Notes: generated by a model not told the origin, from the sequence alone. A stretch of 64,000 bases of DNA from Erpobdella octoculata (GCA_963978895.1 OZ022247.1:4230961-4294960); one strand, 5' to 3'. Numbered from the stretch's first letter, positions 1 to 15,290 are shown. Made by a program: numbers and translations.

Positions 1-283
1 TGGTACAGATGAGGATGAAATTTCATGGCAATAATTAAAAATAAAATATTTTTTTGAATTTGCAAAAAAAAGTAAAAAACTCTCGCATTATATGAGTGCG
101 GTTCCTTTTTACTTCCGGTTTATTATTTGTAAACGAGAACAACGCCAACCTAATTAGTGCTGTGAAGTTGTGTGAACCACCTGTGAACCACTCTGAACCA
201 GTTTATGATACCATGAACAAGTAGTACAGGTTGGTCTAGTGGTGGTAGATTGGTCAGAGAAGAAGAGAAAAGATGAAAGGAGA

Positions 284-566
284 GAGGAGAGGAGAGGAGA
301 GGAGAGGAGAGGAGAGGAGAGGAGAGGAGAGGAGAGGAGAGGAGAGGAGAGGAGAGGAGAGGAGAGGAGAGGAGAGGAGAGGAGAGGAGAGGAGAGGAGA
401 GGAGAGGAGAGGAGAGGAGAGGAGAGGAGAGGAGAGGAGAGGAGAGGAGAGGAGAGGAGAGGAGAGGAGAGGAGAGGAGAGGAGAGGAGAGGAGAGGAGA
501 GGAGAGGAGAGGAGAGGAGAGGAGAGGAGAGGAGAGGAGAGGAGAGGAGAGGAGAGGAGAGGAGAG
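284..566. repeat. (GGAGA)n pentanucleotide microsatellite
   Basis: Uninterrupted pentamer tract of about 280 bp, purine-only on the + strand. The counterpart in copy B (8165-8474) is interrupted by two GAGAGAG slips, so the two copies differ in length and purity. Confidence 0.97.
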
Positions 567-1499
567 AATCTGAAAACACAGAAATGCATAATTTATCACG
601 AACACTACAAAAAAATCAAGATTTAAATTAATGCAATATTCTAAGAAACATTTTGAGAATAAAAATCAATTTTTGAGTCACAAAGAGATGTATAGATAAG
701 GGAAGTTCATTTCATTCCTCTCATTCACACGTGTGAGAAAATGCAAATGTTGATTACAGGAATGAATGCATAAAGTGAACACATGAATGAGTGTGTGTGA
801 ATGAATGAATGCATGGATGGATGGATAAATGCATTCAATGCATTGAAGAATGAGTCTTGTGTACGTGTCGACTGTATTCATGCGTGTGAAAAATACAAAT
901 GCAGAACACACAAACAAATGTACGAATTAATACACAAATAAACACATAAATAAATGCATGAAAGAATGCACGAGAAGTTCACGAATGAATGCATGCATAA
1001 ACGAATGCCAGAATTAATGCATGAACGCGAATATGCACGACTGGAGAAAGTAATGTATATGCATGGAGTTGCACACAGTTGTAGAGGATGAAGAAATGTG
1101 GTCTTAATAATAAAGATACAAAAAGAAATCCGTTTACATCTGTGCCTGGTGGAGTCTTTGTAATTCAATGCACACAGCATGTGGAATTACATTCCCATTC
1201 CCGACGGTTGATCGGCACACATTGTTTCCTCATCAAAACACTTCTTTTTTTCCACACAGCCACTGCCTAAAACATTTGCACACACAAACACACATACAGA
1301 CACACACACACATATATACACACACGCACATACGCACAAACTAAAATAGTACTCCCTTTTAGGTACATTACAACAAAGATCTTTAAGTTGCGGTTCTTCA
1401 GATGATAGAAAGAAAGAAAGAAAGGAAGAAAGGAAGGTAGTTTGGGAGAGCATCAGGGGTCGGGAACTTTGTTCCGAGTGTGGCACTCAGAAGCCTTAC

Positions 1500-1635
1500 A
1501 CAAGAACACATAGACACAAGAACACATAGACACAATAACACATAGACACAATAACACATAGACACAAGAACACATAGACACAATAACACATAGACACAAG
1601 AACACATAGACACAATAACACATAGACACAAGGAC
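1500..1635. repeat. 16-bp minisatellite (ACACAAGAACACATAG-like)
   Basis: Repeats of a 16-bp unit alternating between AAGAACACATAGACAC and AATAACACATAGACAC. In copy B the array (9391-9655) is about twice as long and mostly of the AAGAAC type. Both reading frames stay open because 16-mers without stops cycle through the frames; no coding function is inferred. Confidence 0.9.
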
Positions 1636-1817
1636 GTAGAAGTGCATGCACACATACCCATGCACAATAATGCACATGCAGACATCGTGAGAAGCATTAA
1701 ACACGCCTGTGTTCAAAGACATACATAAACCGTAGATTCATTGATATAAACACAGACATGTGGTCCACCCGGCCCCGGGAAAACACTCCCCCCCCCCTTA
1801 TCTCTGCCTACTTTTCC

Positions 1818-1922
<105 letters not shown>

Positions 1923-2129
1923 TACACACACATACATACACATACAGACATATTCTAATCTTTGTATAACATCTGATAAATTGACGAAAGTGAAGAAGTA
2001 AATCTGAGTAAAAATAGATTTCAAAGCTCGCCCACCCACCTTGATTACTGAGAATTTCATTAAAAACGACGACCTGCCTCATTTGTAGTCTCGGGAAGTT
2101 CATTTTGTCTATATCGACGTTGTTTCTTC

Positions 2130-2300
2130 TGTTTATTTATTTTATTTATTTATTTTATTATTTTATTTATTTATTTATTCATTTATTTATTTTACTTATT
2201 TATTTATTTATTTATTTATTTATTCATTTATTTTATTTATTTATTTATTTATTCATTTATTTTTTTCATTTATTTATTTATTTTTATTTATTTATTTTGG
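2130..2300. repeat. (TTTA)n microsatellite
   Basis: Imperfect ATTT tetramer tract with occasional CATT variants; counterpart at 10110-10262. Confidence 0.9.
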
Positions 2301-2497
2301 CACCAATTCATCTTTTGAAAGAATTGTAAATCCTGTTTTTTGGAATGAACTTTAGATACTTCAATATATAATAAGTTAATGTAAAAATATAAAAATTACA
2401 GCCAATTATAGAACAAATAATAAAAAATCATTTCAATTAAGCAAAGATTAGTAATATCAATATCGACACCCACTCATACACACACACACACACATAC

Positions 2498-2509
<12 letters not shown>

Positions 2510-2534
<25 letters not shown>

Positions 2535-2567
2535 CCATTTATATATATATATATATATATAAATATA

Positions 2568-2641
<74 letters not shown>
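2510..2641. repeat. (AT)n microsatellite with TTCCATTT interruptions
   Basis: TA dinucleotide tract interrupted by TTCCATTTATA and ending with TTCCATTTAATGAGC; counterpart at 10462-10591. Confidence 0.93.
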
Positions 2642-2643
<2 letters not shown>

Positions 2644-2778
2644 CATTTAATGAGCATTTATTACTCTCCCACGCGCATACAATCAACTTCTTCCACTATC
2701 GAATTTCATGGCAGACTACAACTTAGAGAGGATGGAGTTTCTTCTTCCTTTCTGACTCTGAGCTTCTGTGCACGATCC

Positions 2779-2801
2779 CGTGTGTGTGCGTGCGTGCGTG
2801 C

Positions 2802-2836
<35 letters not shown>

Positions 2837-2868
2837 CGTGTGTGTGTGTGTGTTTGTGTGTGTGTGTG
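2779..2868. repeat. (GT)n / (GC)(GT) microsatellite
   Basis: TG-rich run with TGCG variants; counterpart at 10732-10812. Alternating purine-pyrimidine of this length could adopt Z-DNA (inference). Confidence 0.9.
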
Positions 2869-3629
2869 GGTGTGTCGGCTTGGTTGTGTTAGCGAAGATA
2901 CTGATGAACTGATGAGTGAGTGAGTGGAGGCTACATATCCGGATAAATGGGTGGATGGGTACTAGTAGTACCGGGTCAGATGGTGCATTGTAGGTATATC
3001 GACGTTTTATATTGTAAATTTGTGATAATTAACAATAATAATCAACTCAAATACTTTCAAACAGAAACGAAGCTTCCAATCAAATTAACCGAATTTAACT
3101 TCAAAAATATTCTCAATAAATCGTCCAACATTTTGTGAAAAAGTCTTACGAAACTGCACAACCTCGAATACATCACAACATCACAACATCACTACGTCAC
3201 TAACTTCTTCATATTCTTCATCATCAGCAGTCAGCATCGTCGGATTGACTATTTCAACATTATCATATTTATTGTTATATTTCACATTAAATACAAATAA
3301 AACTACTTATCGCTAAAAACCGAACTCTCAATCAATATATCAAAGCTACCAACGGGGGGGGGGGAGAAATAATAGCTTGTGCACCCACGCAGAAGAGTTG
3401 AGATATTTTTAAAGGTGTTGATTACCCCGTTCTATTAAATAGATAAAAATTAACTTAAAAAATGAACGTGGGAAGTTGAATATCTGGAGACAACTGGAGA
3501 CAAATGTGTTGGAAAAGAATTCAGTTGTCGAAGGCACGCCGTGTTTGAAATAAAATGTGAAGTGAGTATTCAAGTATTCTATCCGTGTGGCGGTACTGCA
3601 GTCGATGGTCAAGCATTTCGATGCCCGAT

Positions 3630-3818
3630 GGTCGGTCGGTTAGTTGCACATTGGGTTGAGTTGGCTGGTTAGTTGCATACTGAGTGGGTTGAGTTGACTG
3701 TTTAGTTGCATACCGGGTAGGTTGAGTTGGCTGGTTAGTTGCATACTGAGTGAGTTGAGTTGGCTGGCTAGTTGCATACTGAGTGGGTTGAGTTGGCTGG
3801 CTAGTTGCATGGATAATT
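3630..3818. repeat. 33-bp minisatellite (TTAGTTGCATACTGAGTGGG-type unit)
   Basis: About five 33-bp units, each containing the core AGTTGCATACTGAGTG followed by GGTTGAGTTGGCTGG. Copy B (11611-11758) carries one unit fewer, so unit number varies between the two large copies. Confidence 0.85.
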
Positions 3819-4242
3819 TAAGTTGTAGATTACTTAAACAGTGGTTTGAGTAGTAAGCCGGCTAGTTGCATTGTGGTTTGTTAGTTGCATAGTGGTTTGA
3901 GTGGCTGCTGATTTGTTGTTTTTATTTATTTGAAAATCACTGAATAAACATGCCACCATGTTCTGATGAACACGCGGGAAATTGAATAAAAAAAAACTAA
4001 ATTGAATTGAGAATTTATTAGAAGCCTTCCGACACACAAGCCTTACTTACTTATTTACTTACTTACTTACTTACTTACTTACTCACTCGCTCACACACAC
4101 ACACAGCACACACTCAATCATTCATATGCTTACTTATTTACGTCATAATGCTTTAATAAGCTATGGCGTTATTAGATTAGAAATAATTTTATTACCTTCC
4201 ATGTGTGAGGACTTGATTGGTTCATTCCACATTCACTGGTGT

Positions 4243-4640
4243 ATGGATGAGTGGATGGATGGATGGATGGATGGATGGATGGATGGATGGATGGATGGAT
4301 GGATGGATGTGGGGGTGGGGGTGTGATGAAACTTGTATTCTCTACTCTCATCTCTGCCTGCATTTCTGGATGGATGGATGGATGGAGGGAGGGATGGATG
4401 GATGGATGGATGGATGGATGGATGGATGGATGGATGGATGGATGGATGGATGGATGGATGGATGGATGGATGACTTGATGGATGGACGGACGGATGGATG
4501 GATGAATTGATGGATGGATGAATTGATGAATTGATGGATGGATGGATGGATGGATGGATGGATGGATGGATGGATGGATGGAGGGATGGATGGATGGATG
4601 GATGGACGGATGGATGAATTGATGGATGGATGAATGGATG
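4243..4640. repeat. (GGAT)n microsatellite, two tracts
   Basis: A tract at about 4243-4305 and a longer one at about 4370-4640, separated by about 65 bp of unique sequence (GTGGGGGTGGGGGTGTGATG...). In copy B both are replaced by one continuous tract (12226-12379) and the separating sequence is missing. A related (CATC)n tract with the same flank in reverse complement lies at 15055-15290. Confidence 0.92.
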
Positions 4641-5775
4641 GACGAATGAACGATTGCCTGCAACTCTGACAAAACAGATCTCAGACAAACAAAGCTAATA
4701 CAAAAACATGTTTTACAAACTCCATCAATATTAATATAACAAACGCGTATAATTATTTAACAGCTGCCCATGGGTGGGCTTTTAAATAAAACACGACATA
4801 ATTTATTCATTAATTTTCGAGCATAAATGATCTTAAAATAGCTCACACCACGATAATACTGACTCACGCATGACATTAAACTGCGACATCCGAGTAGCAC
4901 GATGCCATGTTGCGTCTTGCTACGACGGGCCATGTAGGGCGGTGGCCTTCTTGCACTTCAGTCTGGTGGTTTTAGCTGTCCCATCAATCAAGGTAGTAAG
5001 TAGGGTTAGTATGCTTGCGTCGTCTTTATCTGCTTGTCTGTTCGATTTCATGTTTGCCTCTTTAGTTGTTTGTTTGTATTTATTTAAATAGCTTTGTCCA
5101 GGGAAGTTCCAAGATCCATTGACCAAGGGAGAACGGAATTGAGACCAGTCATCAGGCGAAACAAGTAATTTTTCGAATCTTAATATCCCCAGGAAATGAA
5201 GAAATTCGACCTATTGCATATAGTTCTCAGTTAGGCAAGTGTCATTTCCTTGTGGATGTAAGCTTACAAAATAGCAATGTTTAACTACAAAAATTAATGT
5301 GTTCAATTGTGACAATATATCTATGGATGTGTTAATGTGTTTAAATATATCTATGAATGTGTTCATATGTCATAATATATCTAAGAATGTTTTCATATGT
5401 CACCACATATCTATGAATGTATTCACATGTCAAAATCTATATCCATAAAACTTCGTCCGTACGTCCATTTATATGTACCTACAAATGAAAGATGCAACAG
5501 AAAGACGAGTATTCTGGAAGAAGTATTTGTTTTGAGAATTTTAAAAAGACTAATTAATAACTGGGATGGATTGATTTGAACCATCGCGTTGCTTTTTTTG
5601 GCATAACGAAACAAAGAACCAACAAGTAAATTAAAAACGAATTTTTAAAACCAATGCTCTTATATGTAATTAAAACACAAATTTTGCAATCAATTTTTTC
5701 TTATATTACTCTTTTATTTTATGTTAAAATCGAAATATCTTAATTATATCGAAATATCGAAATTAATTAAAATTA

Positions 5776-6300
5776 TCTAAATTAATTGACTTATTGTAAA
5801 ACTAATAATTGAATATTGCATTGTCTTCTATTTTGAGCATGTATGCAAAATTTGAAAAAATCTATCATCAGGAAGTGACTCAAAAATTGATTGCAAGATT
5901 TGAAACAGACAGAGAAACAAACAAACAGACAGAGAAACAGAGACGACGAGTTAATAAAAGCATTGGTAATAATAATAAAAATATCATCAAAAAGCATCGA
6001 ATTTAAATATCTCAACTATTTTCATGAAAATTTCGTACACGCTTGAGAATCGCGGTCAGTGAGTGTGGTTCGTGTTAACTTGGTAAAATAGTCTGCCAGT
6101 CGGTTAGCGTTTTGTGGTCAAGAAAACCCTCAAAAAAACCCTCAAGAAAACCCTCAAGAAACCCCTCGATAAAATCCTCAAGAAAATTAACTAAATTAAT
6201 TGACTTATTGTAAAACTAATAATTGAATATTGCATTGTCTTCTATCTTGAGCATGTATGCAAAATTTGAAAAAAATCTATCATCAGGAAGTGACTCAAAA
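5776..6300. repeat. Local duplication running into the assembly gap
   Basis: The roughly 110 bp at 5776-5886 recur with one substitution and one single-base insertion at 6191-6300, immediately before the N run. The sequence between includes a CCCTCAAGAAAA-type short repeat at 6125-6185. This is either a short tandem duplication or an assembly overlap not merged at the gap edge. Confidence 0.85.
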
Positions 6301-6500
6301 NNNNNNNNNNNNNNNNNNNNNNNNNNNNNNNNNNNNNNNNNNNNNNNNNNNNNNNNNNNNNNNNNNNNNNNNNNNNNNNNNNNNNNNNNNNNNNNNNNNN
6401 NNNNNNNNNNNNNNNNNNNNNNNNNNNNNNNNNNNNNNNNNNNNNNNNNNNNNNNNNNNNNNNNNNNNNNNNNNNNNNNNNNNNNNNNNNNNNNNNNNNN
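6301..6500. other. Assembly gap (200 N)
   Basis: An exact run of 200 N bases separates two contigs. It lies between the two copies of the large duplication, so the local order and copy number depend on scaffolding. Confidence 1.
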
Positions 6501-7887
<1,387 letters not shown>

Positions 7888-9833
7888 TGGTACAGATGAG
7901 GATGAAATTTCATGGCAATAATTAAAAATAAAATATTTTTTGAATTTGCAAAAAAAAGTAAAAACTCTCGCATTATATGAGTGCGGTTCCTTTCTACTTC
8001 CGGTTTATTATTTTTAAACGAGAACAACGCCAACCTAATTAGTGCTGTGAAGTTGTGTGAACCACCTGTGAACCACTCTGAACCAGTTTATGATACCATG
8101 AACAAGTAGTACAGGTTGGTCTAGTGGTGGTAGATTGGTCAGAGAAGAAGAGAAAAGATGAAAGGAGAGAGGAGAGGAGAGGAGAGGAGAGGAGAGGAGA
8201 GGAGAGGAGAGGAGAGGAGAGGAGAGGAGAGGAGAGGAGAGGAGAGGAGAGGAGAGGAGAGGAGAGGAGAGGAGAGGAGAGGAGAGGAGAGGAGAGGAGA
8301 GGAGAGGAGAGAGAGGAGAGGAGAGGAGAGGAGAGGAGAGGAGAGGAGAGGAGAGGAGAGGAGAGGAGAGGAGAGGAGAGGAGAGGAGAGAGAGGAGAGG
8401 AGAGGAGAGGAGAGGAGAGGAGAGGAGAGGAGAGGAGAGGAGAGGAGAGGAGAGGAGAGGAGAGGAGAGGAGAGAATCTGAAAACACAGAAATGCATAAT
8501 TTATCACGAACACTACAAAAAAATCAAGATTTAAATTAATGCAATATTCTAAGAAACATTTTGAGAATAAAAATCAATTTTTGAGTCACAAAGAGATGTA
8601 CAGATAAGAGAAGTTCATTTCATTCCTCTCATTCACACGTGTGAGAAAATGCAAATGTTGATTACAGGAATGAATGCATAAAGTGAATACATGAATGAGT
8701 GTGTGTGAATGAATGAATGCATGGATGGATAAATGCATTCAATGCATTGAAGAATGAGTCTTGTGTACGTGTCGACTGTATTCATGCGTGTGAAAAATAC
8801 AAATGCAGAACACACAAACAAATGTACGAATTAATACACAAATAAACACATAAATAAATGCATAAAAGAATGCACGAGAAGTTCACGAATGAATGCATGC
8901 ATAAACGAATGCCAGAATTAATGCATGAACGCGAATATGCACGACTGGAGAAAGTAATGTATATGCATGGAGTTGCACACAGTTGTAGAGGATGAAGAAA
9001 TGTGGTCTTAATAATAAAGATACAAAAAGAAATCCGTTTACATCTGTGCCTGGTGGAGTCTTTGTAATTCAATGCACACAGCATGTGGAATTACATTCCC
9101 ATTCCCGACGGTTGATCAGCACACATTGTTTCCTCATCAACACACTTCTTTTTTTCCACACAGCCACTGCCTAAAACATTTGCACACACAAACACACATA
9201 CATACACACACATATATACACACACGCACATACGCACAAACTAAAATAGTACTCCCTTTTAGGTACATTACAACAAAGATCTTTAAGTTGCGGTTCTTCA
9301 GATGATAGAAAGAAAGAAAGAAAGAAAGGTAGTTTGGGAGAGCATCAGGGGTCGGGAACTTTGTTCCGAGTGTGGCACTCAGAAGCCTTACACAAGAACA
9401 CATAGAAACAAGAACACATAGACACAAGAACACATAGACACAAGAACACATAGACACAAGAACACATAGACACAAGAACACATAGACACAAGAACACATA
9501 GACACAAGAACACATAGACACAAGGACACATAGACACAAGGACACGTAGACACAAGAACACATAGACACAAGAACACATAGACACAAGAACACATAGACA
9601 CAAGAACACATAGACACAAGGACACATAGACACAAGAACACATAGACACAAGGACGCAGAAGTGCATGCACACATACCCATGCACAATAATGCACATGCA
9701 GACATCGTGAGAAGCATTAAACACGCCTGTGTTCAAAGACATACATAAACCGTAGATTCATTGATATAAACACAGACATGTGGTCCACCGGCCCCGGAAA
9801 AACACTCCCCCCCCTATCTCTGCCTACTTTTCC

Positions 9834-9891
<58 letters not shown>

Positions 9892-10445
9892 CCTCACACA
9901 TACACATACACACATACAGACATATTCTAATCTTTTGTATAACATCTGATAAATTGACGAAAGTGAAGAAGTAAATCTGAGTAGAAATAGATTTCAAAGC
10001 TTTACTCGGCCACCCACCTTGATTACTGAGAATTTCATTAAAAACGACGACCTGCCTCATTTGTAGTCTCGGGAAGTTCATTTTGTCTATATCGACGTTG
10101 TTTCTTCTGTTTATTTATTTTTTTTATTTATTTTTTTTTTTATTTTATTTATTTATTTATTCATTTATTGATTTTACTTATTTATTTATTTATTCATTTA
10201 TTTATTTTATTTATTTATTTATTCATTTATTTTTTTCATTTATTTATTTATTTTTATTTATTTTGGCACCAATTCATCTTTTGAAAGAATTGTAAATACT
10301 GTTTTTTGGAATGAACTTTAGATACTTCAATATATAATAAGTTAATGTAAAAATATAAAAATTACAGCCAATTATAGAACAAATAATAAAAAATCATTTC
10401 AATTAAGCAAAGATTAGTAATATCGACACCCACTCATACATACAC

Positions 10446-10503
<58 letters not shown>

Positions 10504-10504
10504 C

Positions 10505-10594
<90 letters not shown>

Positions 10595-10778
10595 CATTTA
10601 ATGAGCATTTATTACTCTCCCACGCGCATACAATCAACTTCTTCCACTATCGAATTTCATGGCAGACTACAACTTAGAGAGGATGGAGTTTCTTCTTCCT
10701 TTCTGACTCTGAGCTTCTGTGCACGATCCCGTGTGTGTGCGTGCGTGCGTGTGTGTGCGTGTGTGTGTGCGTTCGCGC

Positions 10779-10813
<35 letters not shown>

Positions 10814-11993
10814 GGCTTGGTTGTGTTAGCGAAGATACTGATGAACTGATGAGTGAGTGAGTGGAGGCTACATATCCGGATAAATGGGTGGATGGGTACT
10901 AGTAGTACCGGGTCAGATGGTGCATTGTAGGTATATCGACGTTCTATATTGTAAATTTGTAATAATTAACAATAATAATCAACTCAAATACTTTCAAACA
11001 GAAACGAAGCTTCCAATCAAATTAACCGAATTTAACTTCAAAAATATTCTCAATAAATCGTCCAAAATTCTGTGAAAAAGTCTTACGAAACTGCACAACC
11101 TCGAATACATCACAACATCACAACATCACTACGTCACTACGTCACTACGTCACTAACTTCTTCATCTTCTTCATCATCAGCAGTCAGCATCGTCGGATTG
11201 ACTAATTCAACGTTATCATTACTTATCATATTTATTGTTATATTTCACATTAAATACAAATAAAACTACTTATCGTTAAAAACCGAACTCTCCCATCGTT
11301 GAGGCTTCAATCAATATATCAAAGCTACCAACGGGGGAGGGAGAAATAATAGCTTGTGCACCCACGCAGAAGAGTTGAGATATTTTTAAAGGTGTCGATT
11401 ACCCCGTTCTATTAAATAGATAAAAATTAACTTAAAAAATGAACGTGGGAAGTTGAATATCTGGAGACAACTGGAGACAAATGTGTTGGAAAAGAATTCA
11501 GTTGTCGAAGGCACGCCGTGTTTGAAATAAAATGTGAAGTGAGTATTCAAGTATTCTATCCGTGTGGCGGTACTGCAGTCGATGGTCAAGCATTTCGATG
11601 CCCGATGGTCGGTCGGTTAGTTGCACATTGGGTTGAGTTGGCTGTTTAGTTGCATACTGAGTGGGTTGAGTTGACTGTTTAGTTGCATACCGGGTAGGTT
11701 GAGTTGGCTGGTTAGTTGCATACTGAGTGGGTTGAGTTGGCTGGCTAGTTGCATGGATAATTTAAGTTGTAGATTACTTAAACAGTGGTTTGAGTAGTAA
11801 GCCGGCTAGTTGCATTGTGGTTTGTTAGTTGCATAGTGGTTTGAGTGGCTGCTGATTTGTTGTTTTTATTTATTTGAAAATCACTGAATAAACATGCCAC
11901 CATGTTCTGATGAACACGCGGGAAATTGAATAAAAAAAAACTAAATTGAATTGAGAATTTATTAGAAGCCTTCCGACACACAAGCCTTACTTA

Positions 11994-12026
<33 letters not shown>

Positions 12027-13206
12027 CTACTTACTTACTTACTTACTCCCTCGCTCACACACACATACACACACACACACACACACACAGCACACACTCA
12101 ATCATTCACTTGCTTACTTATTTACGTCATAATGCTTTAATAAGCTATGGCGTTATTAGATTAGAAATAATTTTATTACCTTCCATGCGTGAGGACTTGA
12201 TTCGTTCATTCCACATTCACTGGTGTATGGATGAGTGGATGGATGGATGAGTGGATGGATGGATGGATGGATGGATGGATGGATGGATGGATGGATGGAT
12301 GGATGGATGGATGGATGGATGGATGGATGGATGGATGGATGGATGGATGGATGGATGGATGGATGGATGGATGGATGGACAAATAAACGATTGCCTGCAA
12401 CTCTGACAAAACGGCTCTCAGACAAACAAAGCGAACGCAAAAACATACAAATCAGTTATGTTTTACAAACTCCATCCTTATTAATATAACAAACGCGTAT
12501 AATTATTTAACAGCTGCCCATGGGTGGGCTTTTAAACAAAACACGACATAATTTATTCATTAATTTTCAAGCATAAATGATCTTAAAATAGCTCACACCA
12601 CGATAATACTGACTCACGCATGACATTAAACTGCGACATCCGAGTAGCACGATTGCCATGTTGCGTCTTGCTGCGACGGGCCATGTTGGGCGGTGGCCTT
12701 CTTGCACTTCAGTTTCAGTGTTGTGGTTTTAAGCTGTCCCATCAATCAAGGTAGTAAGTAGGGTTGGTATGCTCGCGTCGTCTTTGTCTGCTTGTCTGTT
12801 CGATTTCATGTTTGCCTCTTTAGTTGTTTGTTTGTATTTATTTAAATAGCTTTGTCCAGGAAAGTTCCAAGATCCATTGACCAAGGAGAACGGAATTGAG
12901 ACCAGTCATCAGGCGAAACAAGTAATTTTTCGAATCTTGATATCCCCAGGAAATGAAGAAATTCGACCTATTGCATATAGTTCTCAGTTCGCAGTTAGGC
13001 AAGTGTCATTTCTTTGTGGATGTAAGCTTACAAAATAGCAATGTTTAACTAAAAAAATTAATGTGTTCAAATGTGACAATATATCTATGAATGTGTTCAT
13101 ATGTCATAATATATCTAAGAATGTGTTCATATGTCACCACATATCTATGAATGTGTTTATATGTCCAAATCTATATCCATAAAACTTCGTCCGTATGTCC
13201 ATTTAT

Positions 13207-13621
13207 TTATTTTTTATTTATTTTTTATGATAGTTTATAGTCCTTTACACCAAGTGTTTTAAGACTGAATTGGCTGTATATAGGAAGCACATAAGTACTT
13301 CCTGTCGCGGATCAAAGTTTGATCCTTTTAACTGTCCCTCCTCATTTATCCAGGCTTGGGACTGGCTCGCAATTAGCGAGGTGTGTGTGTGGTTTAATTA
13401 ACGTCTGTATCTGTCAATTAGACAATTTAGACGGTATGTATGTTTGAGTGTTTGGTGACGTGTTTATGTTGGCTTTGAGGAAGGGAGGCCACCGAAAGCA
13501 CAAGGCTTTCGTGGACACATGGCTCGACTCACTCCAGCCCGCCAACTAATAAGTGCAATAAGTTGGATAAGGACCGGCAAATCGACCTCCTCCCCCCGCT
13601 CGCAATTAGCGAGGCGGAGTT
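13207..13621 (-). mobile_element. Retroposon-like insertion with 11-bp target-site duplication
   Basis: Copy A reads straight through at about 5462-5475. In copy B the sequence TGTCCATTTAT appears on both sides (about 13196-13206 and 13622-13632) of about 415 extra bases, which is a target-site duplication. The + strand left end is T-rich (ATTTTTTATTTATTTTTTAT), so the element lies on the minus strand with an A-rich 3' tail. Its 3' part is the same repeat as at 27448-27605, 42036-42186 and 52237-52395. A CTCGCTAATTGCGAG-like sequence occurs twice, about 215 bp apart, suggesting an internal duplication compared with the shorter copies. No tRNA A/B boxes were recognised; it could be a SINE or a 5'-truncated LINE 3' end. 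Confidence 0.75.
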
Positions 13622-13641
13622 GATGTCCATTTATAGGTACC

Positions 13642-13645
<4 letters not shown>

Positions 13646-13673
<28 letters not shown>
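13646..13673. repeat. (AT)n microsatellite
   Basis: Short AT tract beside the retroposon insertion; copy A has no such tract at the matching place. Confidence 0.9.
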
Positions 13674-13677
<4 letters not shown>

Positions 13678-13904
13678 TTATCCATCTCGAAACGGAGGTG
13701 TTTTAGAGCCAAATGAAAGCTGCAACAGAAAGACGAGTATTCTGGAAGAAGTATTTGTTTTGAGAATTTTAAAAAGACTAATTAATAACTGGGATGAATT
13801 GATTTGAACCATCGCGTTGCTTTTTTTGGCATAACGAAACAAAGAACCAAAAAACCCGGGCAACACAAGTGTTCATATGTCTTTTTTAGCTATAGTCGAT
13901 TATA

Positions 13905-14260
13905 ATAGACTAGTAGTTTTGCCCGTCCCAAGGACGGATGTTTTAAAATTACGATGTACTTTGGATACATTTTATAAAAAATAGTCAACAAAACCAAAAT
14001 GACATTTGTTAACAATAAAAATATTTTTTTTATATATATAAGCAAATTTATTGAAATTTTTTATTGTGTTTAAATTTTCAATTTACTAAAGTATTTCATA
14101 TAAATTCAAAGGATGCGCCCAACTCTTATCTTCCAAACAAAAGGTCTAATTCAAAAAATTTCAATATGTACACTTAAACATTATTTTTAACATTTTAGTA
14201 CCTACATTAGTTTACAAGCGTTGGTTTAAAAAAATATTTTTTATATATTTTATTATTTCG
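13905..14260. repeat. Dispersed repeat related to the GCCCGTCC/CCCGGCG family
   Basis: Begins with ACTAGTAGTTTTGCCCGTCC. The part at 14114-14215 (CCCAACTCTTATCTTCCAAA, then AATTTCAATATGTACACTTA) recurs at 24268-24345 and, for its TTTACAAGCGTT end, at 26050-26090. It marks an interspersed family that I cannot classify. Confidence 0.6.
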
Positions 14261-14304
14261 CTTGAGTTCAATTGCTTGCATGATTAAAATTAATTATAAA
14301 GTTA

Positions 14305-14385
14305 TTACCAAATAACCACATAATCTCTATATTACCAAATAACCACACAATCTCTATATTACCAAATAACCACACAATCTCTATA
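14305..14385. repeat. 27-bp minisatellite, three units
   Basis: Three consecutive 27-bp units built on ATTACCAAATAACCACA(T/C)A, followed by ATCTCTAT. Confidence 0.9.
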
Positions 14386-14617
14386 TTTAAACGTTCACCA
14401 ACGCTGCAACAACAACGACGCATTACAATGTTGGGACTGTTAACATCATCAAATGTCATTTCTCACAGAGCAATCAAATCGTAATGAAAGTCCCATTACC
14501 ATACAATAATGCCGCTCAATTTCTTCCTATGTGTTCCAAATTACACACAGAATGAATGTTGTTATGTTGTTGACCGAATAGTGCTGTTGTCTGATCTCTG
14601 ATGGCACCATTCTTCTG

Positions 14618-14712
14618 TTGTAGTGGTGGTGGTCGTAGTGGTGGTGACGACGACGACGGTGACGACGACGACGGCGACGATGATGACGACCACGATGACG
14701 ATGACAACGGTT
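14618..14712. repeat. GAC/GGT-rich trinucleotide tract
   Basis: Imperfect GTGGTGGTC then GACGACGAC/GATGAC repeats. The open frames across it are low-complexity and not supported as coding. Confidence 0.8.
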
Positions 14713-15054
14713 TGTATTGTAGCGATGAAATGATTAGAAAGATGACTCCATGACGCTTGTGAAAAGACACGCGGAGACGAAGCGAGGACGAAGGCATTCT
14801 GTCCGATGTTAATGGCGAGAAGTATTATGATTATTAGGACCATGAAAGTGTGCTTGTGTGTTTATGTGTGTGTGTGTGTTGGTGACAATGGCGTCCGCAA
14901 TAAACCCACGCAATTATTGGCTGAGAGGTGACCACGTGATCATGTGACCACGTGACCACTCTGGTAATGATAAGAAAGTTGATAAGGGTAACTATAGTGA
15001 CAATGAGGACATTACATGTAAACGACCCTAAAAGCCAATTAGAGTTTAAAATCA

Positions 15055-15290
15055 ACCCATCCACCCACCCACCCATCCATCTACCCATCCATCCACCCAT
15101 CCATCTACCCATCCATCCAGCCATCCATCCACCTATCCATCCATCCATCCATCCATCCATCCATCCATCCATCCATCCATCCATCCATCCATCCATCCAT
15201 CCATCCATCCATCCATCCATCCATCCATCCATCCATCCATCCATCCATCCATCCATCCATCCACCCACCCATCCATCCACCCATCCATCC
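15055..15290. repeat. (CATC)n microsatellite
   Basis: Tetramer tract, reverse complement of the (GGAT)n at 4243-4640. The right flank (GCAGGCAGAGATGACAGTAG, then TACAAGTTTCATCACACCCC) is the reverse complement of the spacer inside that locus, so these are related loci rather than independent expansions. Confidence 0.92.

Larger units (their letters stand above)
7888..13856. repeat. Large direct duplication, copy B
   Basis: Near-identical to copy A (offset 7,887 bp). Differences are substitutions, microsatellite lengths, a different (GGAT)n arrangement, an extra ACTACGTC repeat at 11132-11153, and a roughly 415-bp insertion at 13207-13621 absent from A. The similarity ends after ACAAAGAACCAA at about 13850. 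Confidence 0.9.

Noticed and set aside
239..631. Long open frames of Glu/Arg or Leu/Ser repeats
   Set aside because: Translations of the (GGAGA)n repeat in every frame; no flanking coding sequence.
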